From Lactuca virosa (taxonomy: Eukaryota; Streptophyta; Magnoliopsida; Asterales; Asteraceae), in the NCBI GenBank assembly GCA_928212115.1, contig CAKMRJ010005523.1:139323803-139387802 (forward strand): a DNA stretch of 64,000 nucleotides, read 5' to 3'. The notes below the pieces were generated by a model. It saw only the letters and a program-made list of their open reading frames with translations, did not search any database and was not told the origin of the DNA. Numbering within the stretch: the first letter of the stretch is position 1; each line of letters begins with the position of its first letter. The position numbers and the translations under genes were made by a program. Of the stretch, positions 1 to 10,723 are shown piece after piece.

Positions 1-42
1 TAATGTACTGTAATATCATAATTTCAACTTCTTTTCAACTTT

Positions 43-249
43 GGGAGTGTTTGACTTATCTTTTTGAGAGGCAAAAATCATTTTTGGAAAAGTTACAAAA
101 AGTCAGGTTTTTCTGACTTTTCCAAAAAGTCAGTTTTTCTTATATCAAAAATTCAAAAGTAGCTTCTAAAATCTTTTTACCAAACATCTTTTACATTTTA
201 TCTTTTCCAAAAAGGATTTTTGTCTCTAAAAAAATAAGCCAAACATCCC
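43..249. mobile_element. Small inverted-repeat (MITE-like) element
   Basis: The ends are imperfect inverted repeats: the left end starts GGGAGTGTTTGACTTATC and the right end, read on the other strand, starts GGGATGTTTGGCTTATTT. The interior is AT-rich and self-complementary (paired AAAAAGTCAG and CTGACTTTT tracts), so it would fold into a hairpin. No coding capacity is visible. I could not settle a target-site duplication, so the superfamily (Harbinger or hAT type) stays open. Confidence 0.5.
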
Positions 250-304
250 TTTTATTGATATATTGGAAATGATTATTAAATTGTTATCAAAATGATAATG
301 GTTC

Positions 305-310
<6 letters not shown>

Positions 311-359
<49 letters not shown>
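311..359. repeat. (TA)n microsatellite
   Basis: About 24 uninterrupted TA dinucleotides. Confidence 0.97.
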
Positions 360-361
<2 letters not shown>

Positions 362-720
362 GTTTAATGGTTTAGAGATAAGATCGGGTGAGGACTCTTT
401 TTAAAGTGAGAACTCGTGAGGACACTTTAAAAAAATTGAAAAAAAAATATAAAAAAAATGCAAATCATAAAATCGAGCATAGTACTATATAAGAGAGAAA
501 AAAAATTTGGATCATTAAAATTGAAGCATAGATCATTTTTAAGATCCATGATTCAACTTTTATGATCCATGATTCAATTTTAATGATGCAAAAAAAAATC
601 CATTTTTTTTCTCACGGATATAATATTATGCTCGATTTTATAATTTGTATTTTTTTCAATTCTTTTAAGGTGTCATCTCGAGTCCTCACTTTAAAAAGAA
701 CTATCACCGGAACCTGACCC
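360..720. mobile_element. Foldback element with inverted arms
   Basis: The left arm (about 360-480) reappears inverted at about 640-720. Shared blocks include CTTTTTAAAGTGAG, AATTGAAAAAAA and ATAAAATCGAGCATA, and both ends begin GGGT. There is no ORF of note. It abuts the TA microsatellite on the left, which hides any target-site duplication. It is probably a MITE-type non-autonomous DNA transposon. Confidence 0.6.
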
Positions 721-758
721 TAATGATTTATAGAAGTTAAAAAGTATAAAATTTATTA

Positions 759-1690
759 GGGAAATCTCCATAAAAGTCCTAAAATTTTACTCTAATTTAT
801 GAAAAAATCTCAAACTAAAATTTGTTTACGAAAAAGCATGAATTACCGGTAAAAATGGCGATTAGACCCCTTTTTCCCGGTTTACCGGTTTCATTACTTA
901 CCTGTTTCATTAAAGTCCAATTATTTTACCCTAATTTACGAATAAGTCCCAAATTAAAACTTAGTGATGATTTAACCCTTTTTTCCATCAAACTTACATT
1001 TTATCTGTTTCATTGCAGATTTAGACACATAGTCATTAAATTAGTTGCTAAGATGGATACGATGGGTTATATAATATTATATTTACTGTAAAATTTGATA
1101 TTCATCTCATCGGCTCATTTATGACTATTTATCTAGGTCAGCAGTGAAACCATTAAAATGTGTGTTTCCGGGAGAAAATGGTAAGAAATGAGATGATGTC
1201 TGATGTGATGGATATATTGGGTTACATAAGATTAGATAGACAATTTGAAATTTCTTATAAACGTAAAAAATAACATAGTTGTTGCTAGTTTATATAATTA
1301 TTGCAGTCTTCGTCGGATGCATTTTATACTCCAAAAAAATATACAATATATCAAAATATCAAGTTTTATGGTAAACGTAGCATTATATAACCCAACATAT
1401 CCATCTCATTAGCTCATTTAATGATTAGGCGTCCAGGTCAGCAATGAAACCGATAAAATGTAGGAGAAAATGGTCAAATCATCAATAAATTTTAGTTTGG
1501 GACTTATTCGTAAATTGGTATAAAATAATTGGACTTTAATGAAACATGTAAGTAAAGAAACCGGTAAACCGGGAAAATATGGTCAAATCGTCATTTTTAC
1601 CGGTAATGCATGCTTTTTCGTAAACAAATTTTAATTTAAGATTTTTTCGTAAATTAGGGTAACGTTTTAGGATTTTTATGGAGATTCCCC
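759..1690. mobile_element. Mutator-like non-autonomous TIR element with 10-bp TSD
   Basis: Long terminal inverted repeats: the left end GGGAAATCTCCATAAAAGTC matches the inverted right end GGGGAATCTCCATAAAAATC, and similarity continues inward about 200-250 bp, including the TACCGGTAAA and CGGTTTACCGG blocks. The element is flanked by a perfect 10-bp direct repeat AAATTTATTA at 749-758 and 1691-1700. A target duplication of 9-11 bp with long TIRs is the mark of Mutator-like elements. It encodes no transposase; the short ORF at 822-1091 lies in the left arm and resembles nothing. Confidence 0.8.
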
Positions 1691-1700
1691 AAATTTATTA

Positions 1701-2166
1701 TATTATTACCATAAATATATGTCATGTTGGCATTTTCACAACCGATTGAACTTATCACGTCCTTCAACATCCATTCAATTGTGGATGGCTTTAAATACTA
1801 TTGATGATCTAATAAATTTAGATAAAAATATTACCAATATTTTATACGATTTAGTTATATTTCTTGTCCTTATACAATTTAAATTTAGGTAGAAAGTACT
1901 ATTATTAAATGCATTTAATCATAATATTAATTGCTTGTATGAAAGTGCAAAACAAAATGGTCACGACTCACGATTATGACTTTCACAAATATATGTTCCT
2001 AAAAAAATAATGTATATTTAGGTAATTTCCCGCAAACTATTTTTTTTTTAATATTAAATAGTTATTAATAAACGTATAAAAGTTTTATATGCTTTAGACA
2101 TGGTTTCTTTTTGTCTTAAAATAATATCTTTTACATTTGGTATTTAATTGTTACTATATATATGAA
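1701..2166. other. AT-rich intergenic DNA / BURP gene upstream region
   Basis: This is AT-rich sequence with no ORF or repeat that I recognise. It is the upstream region of the BURP gene and probably holds its promoter. Confidence 0.5.
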
Positions 2167-2174
2167 TATATAAA
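2167..2174 (+). promoter_or_regulatory. Candidate TATA box of the BURP gene
   Basis: TATATAAA lies 27 bp before the ATG at 2201, which would give a very short 5' leader. A second TATATATA run at about 2153-2162 would give a longer one. Only position and composition support this. Confidence 0.35.
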
Positions 2175-2200
2175 GAAGAAAAACCACAAGTCTCCACAGG

Positions 2201-3151
2201 ATGGCATTTGCCTCTTCCTTCTTGTATGCTTTCTTGCTTCTTCAGGTATTACATCTAATTATTATCTACCAAAAAAGTCTGAATTTTTTTCATAAACTTT
2301 ATATAAAACAGGAAAATTGTTGACGATTTTATCACATTAGGTTACATGTGTTGTGTGTTTATAGTTGTTAACATATATATTCATTTGATATTTGATAGTT
2401 TTGTCTCAAAAGCAATGCTCATGAAATCATCAAGGAACCCATAAGAAATGTTCACAACAATGATCAAGGTTTGGACCCTGCTCTAAATGTGTTCTTTAGA
2501 GTCAACGATCTATATCTTGGGAAAAAAATGTCAATTTATTTTGCTACAAATGACAATTCTACCCCTACTCATCTACTTACTCGAGAAGAAGCCGATTCGA
2601 TCCCTTTTTCACCATCAAGACTCTCATACCTTCTTGAATTCTTCTCATTTTCTAACAAATCCCCACAAGCTAAAGCTATGGAGACCACACTTAAACAATG
2701 TGAGCTCAAGCCCAAAGAGGGTGAGATCAAGTTTTGTGCCACGTCATTGGAGTCCATGCTGGACATGACACGCGGCATTTTGGGTATGGTCAAACTCAAG
2801 GCTTTGACCACCAAGATTTTGAATTCCAATCATACCCTTTTCCAAGGGTATACGTTTGTGGAGAAACCATTGGAGATTTATGCTCCTAAGATGGTGGCTT
2901 GTCACACCATGGCTTACCCATATTTGGTTTACTACTGCCATGGGCAAAAGGGTCATTTCAACAGGGTGTTTAAGATAGCATTGGAAGGTGAAAATGGAGA
3001 GAGAGTTGATGCTGCTGCTGTTTGCCACATGGACACGTCCACATGGGATCCTGACCATGTGGCATTCCGCGTGCTTGGCGGCCAGCCTGGCAGCTCTCCT
3101 GTGTGCCATTTCCTTCCTGCTGATAATGTTGTGTGGGTCCCATCCACTTAA
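2201..3151 (+). CDS. BURP-domain secreted protein (two exons)
   Basis: Coding exons 2201-2245 and 2399-3151 join in phase 0 across a 153-bp GT-AG intron, giving 265 residues. Exon 1 encodes a hydrophobic start (MAFASSFLYAFLLLQ) that works as a signal peptide with the first residues of exon 2. The mature part is almost entirely BURP domain: it opens with FFRVNDLYLGKKM, has the paired cysteines (CELK and FCATSLESM), and ends with the four diagnostic CH pairs (CHTMAY, CHGQ, CHMD, CHFLP) followed by VVWVP. BURP proteins are plant-specific, exported to the cell wall or storage compartments, and include USP, RD22 and polygalacturonase beta-subunit types. This one has no repeat region between signal and domain, so it resembles the short USP/BNM2-like class. 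The exact role is unknown. No frame damage is seen. Confidence 0.93.
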
Positions 3152-3514
3152 TTGTAAGGATCATTATGTAAAATCATAAACTAAATAAATAATCATAATG
3201 AGAGTTACTGATTTTTGGATCGGATCATATCAATATTTTATAGCTATTGCTCATGACAAAATAACGTTTTTTTTAAAACTTGTTTTATGAACTTTTATAT
3301 AAAATTTACTTATATCTTTGGGTTAAAATGCAAAAAATAACAATATGAATTTCATAACAACATAAAACAATAAAAGATAGCCAATCTACAGCAGATAATC
3401 TCTTGATGTTCAAAAGAAATATGAACATGAGGAAGAGTTGAAACAAGAATTTGTGACTCCACTTGATCTCAACATGTCATGAGTCATCCAAGAATGGCAG
3501 CCATTAATGTTTGC
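3152..3514. other. Intergenic space between convergent genes
   Basis: The 3' flanks of the BURP gene (+) and the NUS1-like gene (-) meet here. AATAAATAAT-type polyadenylation-like signals occur just after the BURP stop, around 3184-3194. Nothing else is recognisable. Confidence 0.6.
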
Positions 3515-5018
3515 TTATGAACCTGAATACATATACAAAAGTAGATAATAATATCAGCTGTTATAATTCGACAAACTTTCATGTTTTTGTAATTATATGT
3601 AACACTATGATAACAAGTAAACAACTAGTTTTAAAATTAAAAAGAAAAAAAATAGAGCACATACCATAGTTTTGCTTAACCTTGGTGAAATTGTGAATGG
3701 CTTTTAGAATTAAACCATATTTCTTATGCTTCAGTGGGCCCATGTGTCTGCAAGAAATAAGTAGGTCAAAACTCGAGCAATCAAGAAAAAATGTAGAGAT
3801 TACATTCACTTATAATATAAAAAATTCATAGAAAAATGCATTCCATTCCTACACAAGAAGTAAATAAATAGGATTTAGTAACCTACACAATCTCTGTGTA
3901 TCGAATTCTCCATGCTGGAAAACCAAGGTGGCATCTAGCTGGCGCGTAAACTAATAAAAGGTCAGGATCAGGCTCTACAACACCTACCACATAATCACAC
4001 AAGAAATCAATATATGTAAGTGATCTTTTTGTTATGGTGTTTTATTTGCTCCTTTAAATTGTTTTTGAGTTTTTCTTTGCTATAATCTCAAGATAAGGGA
4101 AGAAGAACAAACCTAGGGTTTTTAATGCATCGGTCAAGTAACTCTCTGTGAAGAAAGGTTTTTCAGCATCATCATCATCCAAGTAATACTTTTTAAAAAG
4201 TACATTAGCTGCTTTTGCAATTACTACTTTTCCATCAGAAATTGAAACAAATTCAAAATCCATTTGCTTTTTATTGAGAAGGGAATCCATTTTTGAATCA
4301 TCCTGCACTAACAGGCAACAAATGACACTTAATGTCTGTTCAAAATGACAAGAAGATATATAAAGCTCATAGGTCATACATTAGATGGTTTTGATGAATT
4401 AAATCTCTCTACAAAAACTTCCTTTGATTTCTTCAACACTCCTACATTTACAAGAGTGAAAGAAACCATTATAGCCACACATATACATTTATGTAGGTTT
4501 AGATTCCTAGAGAAAAGATCTTGTAAATGCAGTATTACCTTCCTTGTCATATAGACAGACCTTTTTGATACCAATGTCTGAAAGCCATTCCAAAAGTTGA
4601 ATAACTTCTGTAGTCTCACGAGCTTCAACACTGTCTATGACAACTCCAAGATAATTGACTCGTTGTAAGTTTAAATGTTCATATGCTTTCACTATTCCAT
4701 TTGTTATAAGGTAGTTTTCAACTGTTTGAAACACCTCTTGGGCAAAGTAAAATACCCTAAGAATCAAGTGGAGAACATGCCATAGCAAAAGAAAGATGCT
4801 GTTATCGTTCTGCATAAGATTATGTTCACATAAGCAACTATATCAAGTATCATGACTTTTGGACCCATGAAATGAGAATGACAAATGAGTTATAATAAAG
4901 AATATTAACTTCCATAAGAAATTAAATACCCACAAAACCAACTTCAAAGAAGAAAAAAAAAGATTATTACCGGTGTAATCCTGTCAAATGTCTGTTGGAA
5001 ATCCTCTGCCACATTCAT
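3515..5018 (-). CDS. NUS1/LEW1/NgBR-type subunit of cis-prenyltransferase (seven coding exons)
   Basis: Coding exons on the minus strand: 5018-4971, 4809-4539, 4441-4380, 4302-4113, 3983-3887, 3747-3665, 3522-3515. All introns are GT-AG and the phases agree, giving 252 residues with no stop. It carries an N-terminal membrane segment (residues about 20-40, SIFLLLWHVLHLILRVFYF) and the family's conserved blocks LGVVIDS, LLEWLSDIGIKKVCLYD, GVLKKSKE, FTESYLTDALKTL, PDLLLVYAPARCHLGFPAWR and TEIVHMGPLK. Family members are the non-catalytic partner of cis-prenyltransferase at the ER, needed for dolichol (Arabidopsis LEW1, human NgBR, yeast Nus1); in lettuce and dandelion, family members serve the rubber cis-prenyltransferase. 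The protein ends QNYGS, so the C-terminal motif is NYG, not the RxG of animal and fungal members. Whether this copy serves dolichol or rubber cannot be told from sequence. Confidence 0.92.
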
Positions 5019-5753
5019 GGTCTACAAACAAAAATAAATGGATAAACATAAATGATATGCTATAATGTTGAAAATCTGGTTAACAGGTCAATGCATAAAC
5101 AGTAAACCCCTAATCATGCTCTAAGCAACAAATTTATAAGAAAACTTTGCAATTTCATCATTGTGGTTTGTTTTAACTGGAAGAACTTTCCAGAGTTGTA
5201 AATTAAGCTACAAACAGGGCTCTCCGGTAACTGGTAGGTAAGAATGAAAAAAAAAAAAAAAAAAAAAAACTCAAAATTTTCTTACATAGTAAACAGAAAA
5301 AATAAGAGGGGATAAGATACACACCATTGACAAAAGGAAAAAACTTGCTTTTCTTCTTGAGCAAATCAATCAAAACAACATTTTCATCACTTGTACGGAA
5401 AACACATAAAATCATACGAAAACCTAACTCTTGCTGGTTTCAAATAGCTTCACGACTCAAAAATGGTATTGTCGTGTAGAAACCAAAATGAGCCAAAAAC
5501 TTGGAAGTCGTGAAGCTGAAATCGGTTTGTAGATGATGAAAACGATCATAATACCGGACTCACGTACCAAAATTCAGTAATGAATTGACGCTAATATTCA
5601 TGATCAGAAAACCAATCCTCCACATTAAATACCACTAATCAGTTTTGAACAACAACCGATTCGTAACATACCATCAAATTAAGTGAAAACAAAACCCTAA
5701 TTGTGCATAAGAGTGAGAAAGAAGTAGAATTGCGGAACAACAATGGTACTTAC

Positions 5754-5912
5754 ATAAGGAATCTTGTTTTCTACTGTTGTGTCTCCGAAGGCGATCTCCG
5801 CCACACCTCGATCTCGAGAAGTAGAAATTGAAGCGATGAGAATAGCGTATAAACGGGGGAGCTGTGAATAAGGTGTGATGAACTAAGGGCAGTTTCGGCT
5901 TTTCATCTGACA
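5754..5912 (-). other. Probable 5' UTR exon of the NUS1-like gene
   Basis: On the minus strand a clean donor (CTTAT followed by GTAAGTACC, GT at 5753-5752) faces the acceptor TTTGTAG at 5025-5022, three bases before the NUS1 start codon. The 5' UTR therefore probably has its own exon and a ~730-bp intron. The upstream boundary is a guess. The reading frame starting at 5922 does not join in frame to the NUS1 coding sequence, so it is not an N-terminal extension. Confidence 0.5.
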
Positions 5913-5914
5913 TA

Positions 5915-5923
5915 CCCGCCAAA
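5915..5923 (-). promoter_or_regulatory. E2F-like site upstream of the NUS1-like gene
   Basis: The minus strand reads TTTGGCGGG, which fits the E2F/DP consensus TTTSSCGS, in the presumed promoter or leader. This is a short motif and could be chance. Confidence 0.25.
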
Positions 5924-6286
5924 AAAGAAGATATAGTGGCTATCTTCGATTTTATTTTAGCTTTTATAAAATTCTTTATATCGGAGAGAAGATACTTCTA
6001 TTTTACTTTAAGCTACATTTTTTTTTCTTTTGATCTGTAATGGGATTTGAATCCACAACTTATAATTGAAGGGTTTTTTCCATCAACACCGAATACGCTA
6101 GGTTACAAGCATTTTGGTTGAACAAAATGCAACTTGTTCAACTTATCTCACTTACTTCACACATTCTCATCATGCTTCTTAGTTTAGCAAATGTCTATAA
6201 CTTAAGTGGTTTGGTCATTATGTCTACTACATGCTTTGTACCTCTAGTCCTCTACAATGCAACAATGTTATGGAACCTTCACTACT
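5924..6286. other. Intergenic DNA
   Basis: I see no gene or clear repeat in this stretch between the NUS1 promoter and the copia remnant. Confidence 0.5.
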
Positions 6287-7115
6287 TTACACTCGAAGGA
6301 AGTGATATCTTACTCGTATGTTCCTGCTTCGACTACGACTACAAAAGATTTGATTTTTTGATAATTTGATGGTTAAAGTGTTGTCATACATTAGAGCTGT
6401 GTAATTTCCTTCCTTCACGTATCCAAGTTGCTTTAGAATTCCATGAACCATATTGTTTGGCATGCTTAAGCTACTACACCTATATACTCCGCTTATGCGG
6501 AGGATAAGATCACAATTGGTTGTTTCTTTGAGCTTCATAAAATTGCTCTTAGGCATACACGAACACATATCCACTTGTGCTTGTGTTGCCATCTTCATCT
6601 TCTGCATGATCATTATTGGTGCACCCCATAAATTTATCTTTCGATGTATGTTTGTAATAGATTCATACTCCACATACCCTTCTATCTATCTAAAAGCTCT
6701 CTTAGCAGCTTGAAGATGCATTTATGTTGAAATGTTCATGCACTACTCAACATTGAGCCTTGAACAATTGGAATATTCACCTTTTTCTATAAGTTGTTTG
6801 TATCGTGTTGCGTCTACTAAGTTTTCATGTTTGACCTTATTTAATGTTGAGCCTATAACAATTGGGATATCTGCATTTTCTTATTTATCATGCCAAACTT
6901 CTTCAATACTTCAAGATGATACATTTGTTGACATATAAAGAACCCCTTTCCTTTTGTAATACTTCAATTCCCGAAAAATAACTCATATTCCCTAAGTTAG
7001 TCATAACAATTTTTATATCATGGATATTTTCAAAAATCAAGTAAAAGTCGAGTGTTGTCACTTGTATGAAATAAATCATATGTGACGTCCTAAAAATACT
7101 AAGTAAAAATTTCAT
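6287..7115 (-). pseudogene. Decayed Ty1/copia pol fragment (RT end and RNase H)
   Basis: Read on the minus strand, 7115-6903 encodes the late reverse-transcriptase block MTNLGNMSYFSGIEVLQKE. After a scrambled middle, 6673-6287 encodes the RNase H block YDNTLTIKLSKN followed by RNIRVRYHFLR, which corresponds to the copia HGRSKHIDVRFHFLR motif. Gag, protease, integrase and LTRs are absent, and frameshifts are frequent. This is an old truncated insertion unrelated to the younger copia elements further right. Confidence 0.7.
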
Positions 7116-7600
7116 TTATAAATCAACCAAACTTTCATTCGTTACTACCAAAAGATAGATAGAGTATAATGTATTCTCAAAACATCAAAGTAAACCATAA
7201 AAATATATTGTGGAATAAATCTTTGGGGATGCATTACGATCAAGATGGGTCATTTCTCTTGGAACCAGAAGTACCTGAAACATTTAAACATAAAACCGTA
7301 AGCACAGAGCTTAGTGAGTTTCCTAAAATACCACATATCATACGTAACATCGTTCCACACCGACACAACTAACGGGTCCGGCCCACATTACGGACCTCGC
7401 ACAACATGCATGCAAGAATCATAAAGGCAATCTAGCATCCTACATAGTATAGTGAGTAAACTCACCTCATAGACGCAATCGACAGCTAACAAGCTCAAAC
7501 AATCGCAAAACGGGTGCTACACACCTCCACATAAGGAATCTACCAATTAAACCAAGTTTCAAAGATGTTGATCTGGTAATTTGATTAAGAATTGTGTTAG
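7081..7600. repeat. Probable degenerate gypsy LTR fragment
   Basis: It starts TGACGTCCTAAAAATACTAAG and contains GTAAGCACAGAGCTTAGTGAGTTTCC, which resembles the region near the processing site of the gypsy LTRs elsewhere in the window. No partner LTR or target duplication was found. Confidence 0.35.
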
Positions 7601-7659
7601 ATGTTTTATTATTTTTTATATAGTTATTGTTTATTGTTATAATTTTTGTTGTATACCAG

Positions 7660-8277
7660 GTATTCTTTCCAGTGGTTGAGAGGGGTAAATGTTATTTACT
7701 ATGCTTTGATCTAAGGTTACCCACCTACGACAATATAGATCATGTCAACCGAACAGGCTCTTTGGCGAGTATATATGGAAGCAAACCAACTATTGTGGTA
7801 GGATTAAGAATTACATACTAGTATTGTTATATGAGTTTTTTTGTATTAATAAATAAATGTATTGTATTGTACCACAGAAAAAATTGTTTGGCAACTTCTT
7901 AAAATCACATCACCAAAAAGCAACTGCTTTTAACAAAATGAAACCTTGTGTGATGAATATTAAATGGAGAGTAGCAAATGAAGGATCGAATTATGGAGTG
8001 TATCTTATGAGGCATATGAAATTGTATATGGGGGAAGGTGAAGGACGTTTGGATTGCGGTTTTGCAGGTAAAACACAGAGTGATGTTATTGCTCTAAATA
8101 ATTTAAGAGTTAAATACATGGCAAGACTTATGAAATCCGACTACAACAAGTATAAAAAATATGTTTGAGAGAGATGCAGAAGCTTATGAAAGGCTTGATC
8201 CGTTGGAGAAAATGGTTCTGAGGAATGAAGTGAAGGAAGCTAGGGAGAAGAAGAGACGTGGAAGGCGTCGGTTATAA
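7660..8277 (+). pseudogene. Ulp1-like (C48) cysteine protease remnant, catalytically dead
   Basis: Exon-like segments after TACCAG (7660) and ACAG (about 7877) encode VFFPVVERGKCYLLCFDL, IDHVNRTGSLASIYG, and then NYGVYLMRHMKLYMGEGEG. These match the C-terminal half of plant Ulp1/C48 proteases, where HYYLICFDLK carries the catalytic His and DCGVFLMRHM the catalytic Cys. Here the His position reads K (ERGKCYLL) and the Cys position reads Y (SNYGVY), so both catalytic residues are lost. A stop at 8166-8168 and a shift into another frame (MFERDAEAYERLDPLEK, to TAA at 8277) complete the damage. Ulp1-like genes of this kind are often carried by Mutator-like elements. The FAR1-type transposase gene ends 0.8 kb downstream in convergent orientation. 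Confidence 0.7.
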
Positions 8278-9105
8278 GATGCACAAGTTGTTTTGATTAA
8301 TTAACTATGGTAGAATGGTTTTTTTTGGGTGACTTTAGTGCTTGAAATGTGGTAGCATGTTTTTTTTTGTATTGTTGTTTTTGTTTGGGAAACATGAGAG
8401 CTCATTTACAGCTCATTTTATTTATTTATTTAGCATATTTTATAATTTTAATTTATTTTTGATGACGATACATTAAAATCCAGTTTTGTATTGTTTTATA
8501 ATGTTTTGATATTAGGTATGTGGAATCATTATTCATAGTTAATGTTAGTTATAAATAATAAAAATAATATGGTATTGTTCTTAAAGAATGAAAAAAAGCA
8601 AAAATATGTTATGAAAGTTAATAAAATAAAATGTATCCCTAACTGAAAGAATTTAATAGTGTATGAAATTATAGTCATTCAGTTTAGTGATTTACTATAT
8701 TATTACGTAGAAATGATTGTGTTGGTATATGGTTTTCCAATAAATGTAAAAGAAACAAAACAATGTGTAAATTAGAATTGTATTAGGTAGGTATGTATAA
8801 TTAAATTGTATACGAATATATTAATTATTGGTTGGAATATATTATTCTGCTGGAATTTGTAAGCAACTTAGTTGATTCAATCTTTTGGAAATGCTATGTT
8901 TGTTGGTTTTACAGAGTAGTTGTGAAAATGAATGTTTATGTAGGATTGTAATGTTGGCGTAACACACTTGAATGAATGAAAAAAAAGTATTCACTAATGC
9001 ATAACCATAGTAAATAATTTATTAAAAACATAAACAATTAAAATGAATGTCAATCAAACACATGAAACATAAATGTTATTGTAGTATCAAAATTTAATAA
9101 AGCTA
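8278..9105. other. AT-rich spacer between convergent Ulp1-like and FAR1-like remnants
   Basis: Nothing recognisable is present; the sequence is highly AT-rich. Confidence 0.5.
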
Positions 9106-10084
9106 TCAAAAATTAAAACTACTTTCGCATGTTTTTAGAGGACAATTTCGTTTATCATGCGAAGCCATCTGTTTACATGAACCACACTTTCTCTTAGGCT
9201 TCAAACTTTCTTTTTCCAGCATTTCTTTTTTAGATTTTAATCTCTTACCACGACTGTCAGTTCCCTTATTACGAATACCAGATGGATTCTCAATGTCAGG
9301 CACGTCATTAAGCAACTCCACACCTAAAATCTGGTTGTAAAATGATTCTCTTTAGGGCATCTCGCGCACTGGACAATCATCTACAAATTTTATTTTCAAA
9401 TTATTCAGCTCATCGAGGTATGACTTTAACTTAGCAGAATCATGGCTCAAAAATGAAACACAATAGTCTACAGTTGAAATTTTTTCAACAGTCGTCATGT
9501 CAGAATTTGAATCGACAAAAGAATTAGAGAAACACCTCTTAAGTAATTATGTTGGAATAACATCCCGACACCAACGTCTCGGTGTGTATTGTTCAGGAAT
9601 CTGTTCAATACTATAAAACTTAAAAACACATAATATGTGCCTACACAAAAGTCTAACATGTTCAAAATGCATGCAGCTACACTTGAATGAAATCTGTTGT
9701 TGAGTGGGTAACCTGGAATATGTATGATAGTAGATTACTATATGTTAGTAAGTCATAGTATGTGATTAAAAAGAAATGATTACATAATGAAATAAGAACA
9801 TACCGTGTATTCAGTATCCTTTATAAGACAACCGTAATGGTATTCCTCAAGTTTGTCATCAACAACGGGACTTGTTGGTTGCCTAGTGCTTATGTTCTTT
9901 TGTTTCTCCAAAACAATAATTATGTCAACACCATTGCAAGAAGTCACACTCATTTAGAAGCAAGTATTTTCATAATCTAAAATCTCTTTCCGAACCTAAT
10001 AAAATATTTTACGAGTGTACACCTTTGAAGCATGTGGTTCGTTTAGACTAGATGTGATGAATCTAGGAAAAGGTGTGTCAGTGT
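9106..10084 (-). pseudogene. FAR1-type MULE transposase, C-terminal piece (SWIM and CCHC-like end)
   Basis: The minus strand encodes, from right to left, PRFITSSLNEPHASKVYTRK, then VVDDKLEEYHYGCLIKDTEY, the SWIM zinc-finger block FKCSCMHFEHVRLLCRH followed by IEQIPEQYTPRRWCRDV, and the terminal IRNKGTDSRGKRLKSKK with the knuckle CGSCKQMASHDKRNCP. The order is that of FAR1/FRS proteins. Several stops and frameshifts make it a pseudogene. Joining it to the piece at 28839-29989, with one copy of the 5-bp duplication removed, restores a continuous reading frame, so both belong to one gene split by the insertion at 10085-28833. Confidence 0.8.
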
Positions 10085-10515
10085 TGTAACGCCTCGATTC
10101 TCAGGTATCGATTTTATATAAGAATTTTCTTGATTTCAAGGTCTACTCGATGAGTTGGTTGCCCTACTCGTCGAGTAGCAGCGGGTTGGTCCGCGTGTTT
10201 TAGTGACCTACTCGCCGAGTCCATGAAGGGACTCGACTAGTAGGAGCTGGCAGATGAAACCCTAAATTCCGGGGTATTGCACCCTATTTAAAGGATCATT
10301 AGCCTCCCCCAGTCTCCCCTTTACAGCTCCTTGACACTCTTAAACCCTAAATCGCGTGTGTGTGTTCCTTTGGTGTGTTAAAGCTTGGAAGAGGGATCTT
10401 GGTGAGGGAACACTTGGGGAAAACAAGTAAATTGAAGCAAGGAACTCGTAGGAAGCAAAGACCTACTTCAGTTGGCACTCTCTTGAAGGCATTAGGCTGT
10501 TTCCTTTGCTCATTT
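10085..10515 (+). mobile_element. Solo gypsy LTR 'A', left part
   Basis: It begins TGTAACGCC directly after AGTGT (10080-10084). It is interrupted at 10516 by element B and resumes at 27282. It has a core promoter CTATTTAAAG at about 10284-10293 and at least four copies of the ACTCGNCGAGT palindrome at 10145-10245. With the right part it makes one LTR of about 1.98 kb flanked by AGTGT on both sides and with no internal region, hence a solo LTR. Confidence 0.88.
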
Positions 10516-10715
10516 TGTAACATCCCAACCGTCAGGTATTATTAATTTTTCCATTTAGACTTCATGTCTAAGGTCTACTCGACGAGTTGGCGCTTGACTC
10601 TTCGAGTAGCAGCGGGCCAAGACACGTCAATTAATGAGTGACTCGTCGAGTCGGCATGAAGACTCGACGAGTAGGAGATGGCAGTGGAAACCCTAATTTT
10701 CAGGGTTTTGCACCC

Positions 10716-10723
10716 TATATATT
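10716..10723 (+). promoter_or_regulatory. TATA box of element B LTR
   Basis: TATATATT follows GCACCC. The same GCACCC-TATA layout occurs in LTR A (GCACCCTATTTAAA) and, on the minus strand, in the 5' LTR of element C (59355-59364). Confidence 0.6.

Noticed and set aside
822..1091. 89-codon ORF near the left end
   Set aside because: It lies in the TIR arm of the Mutator-like element and matches nothing.
4054..4377. Unspliced ORF reading through NUS1 exon 4 as a separate protein
   Set aside because: Its two ends are intron sequence; only 4302-4113 matches the family, between proper splice sites.
5674..5922. ORF upstream of the NUS1-like gene as an N-terminal extension
   Set aside because: With the best splice sites it is out of frame with the NUS1 coding sequence, and the family has no such extension.
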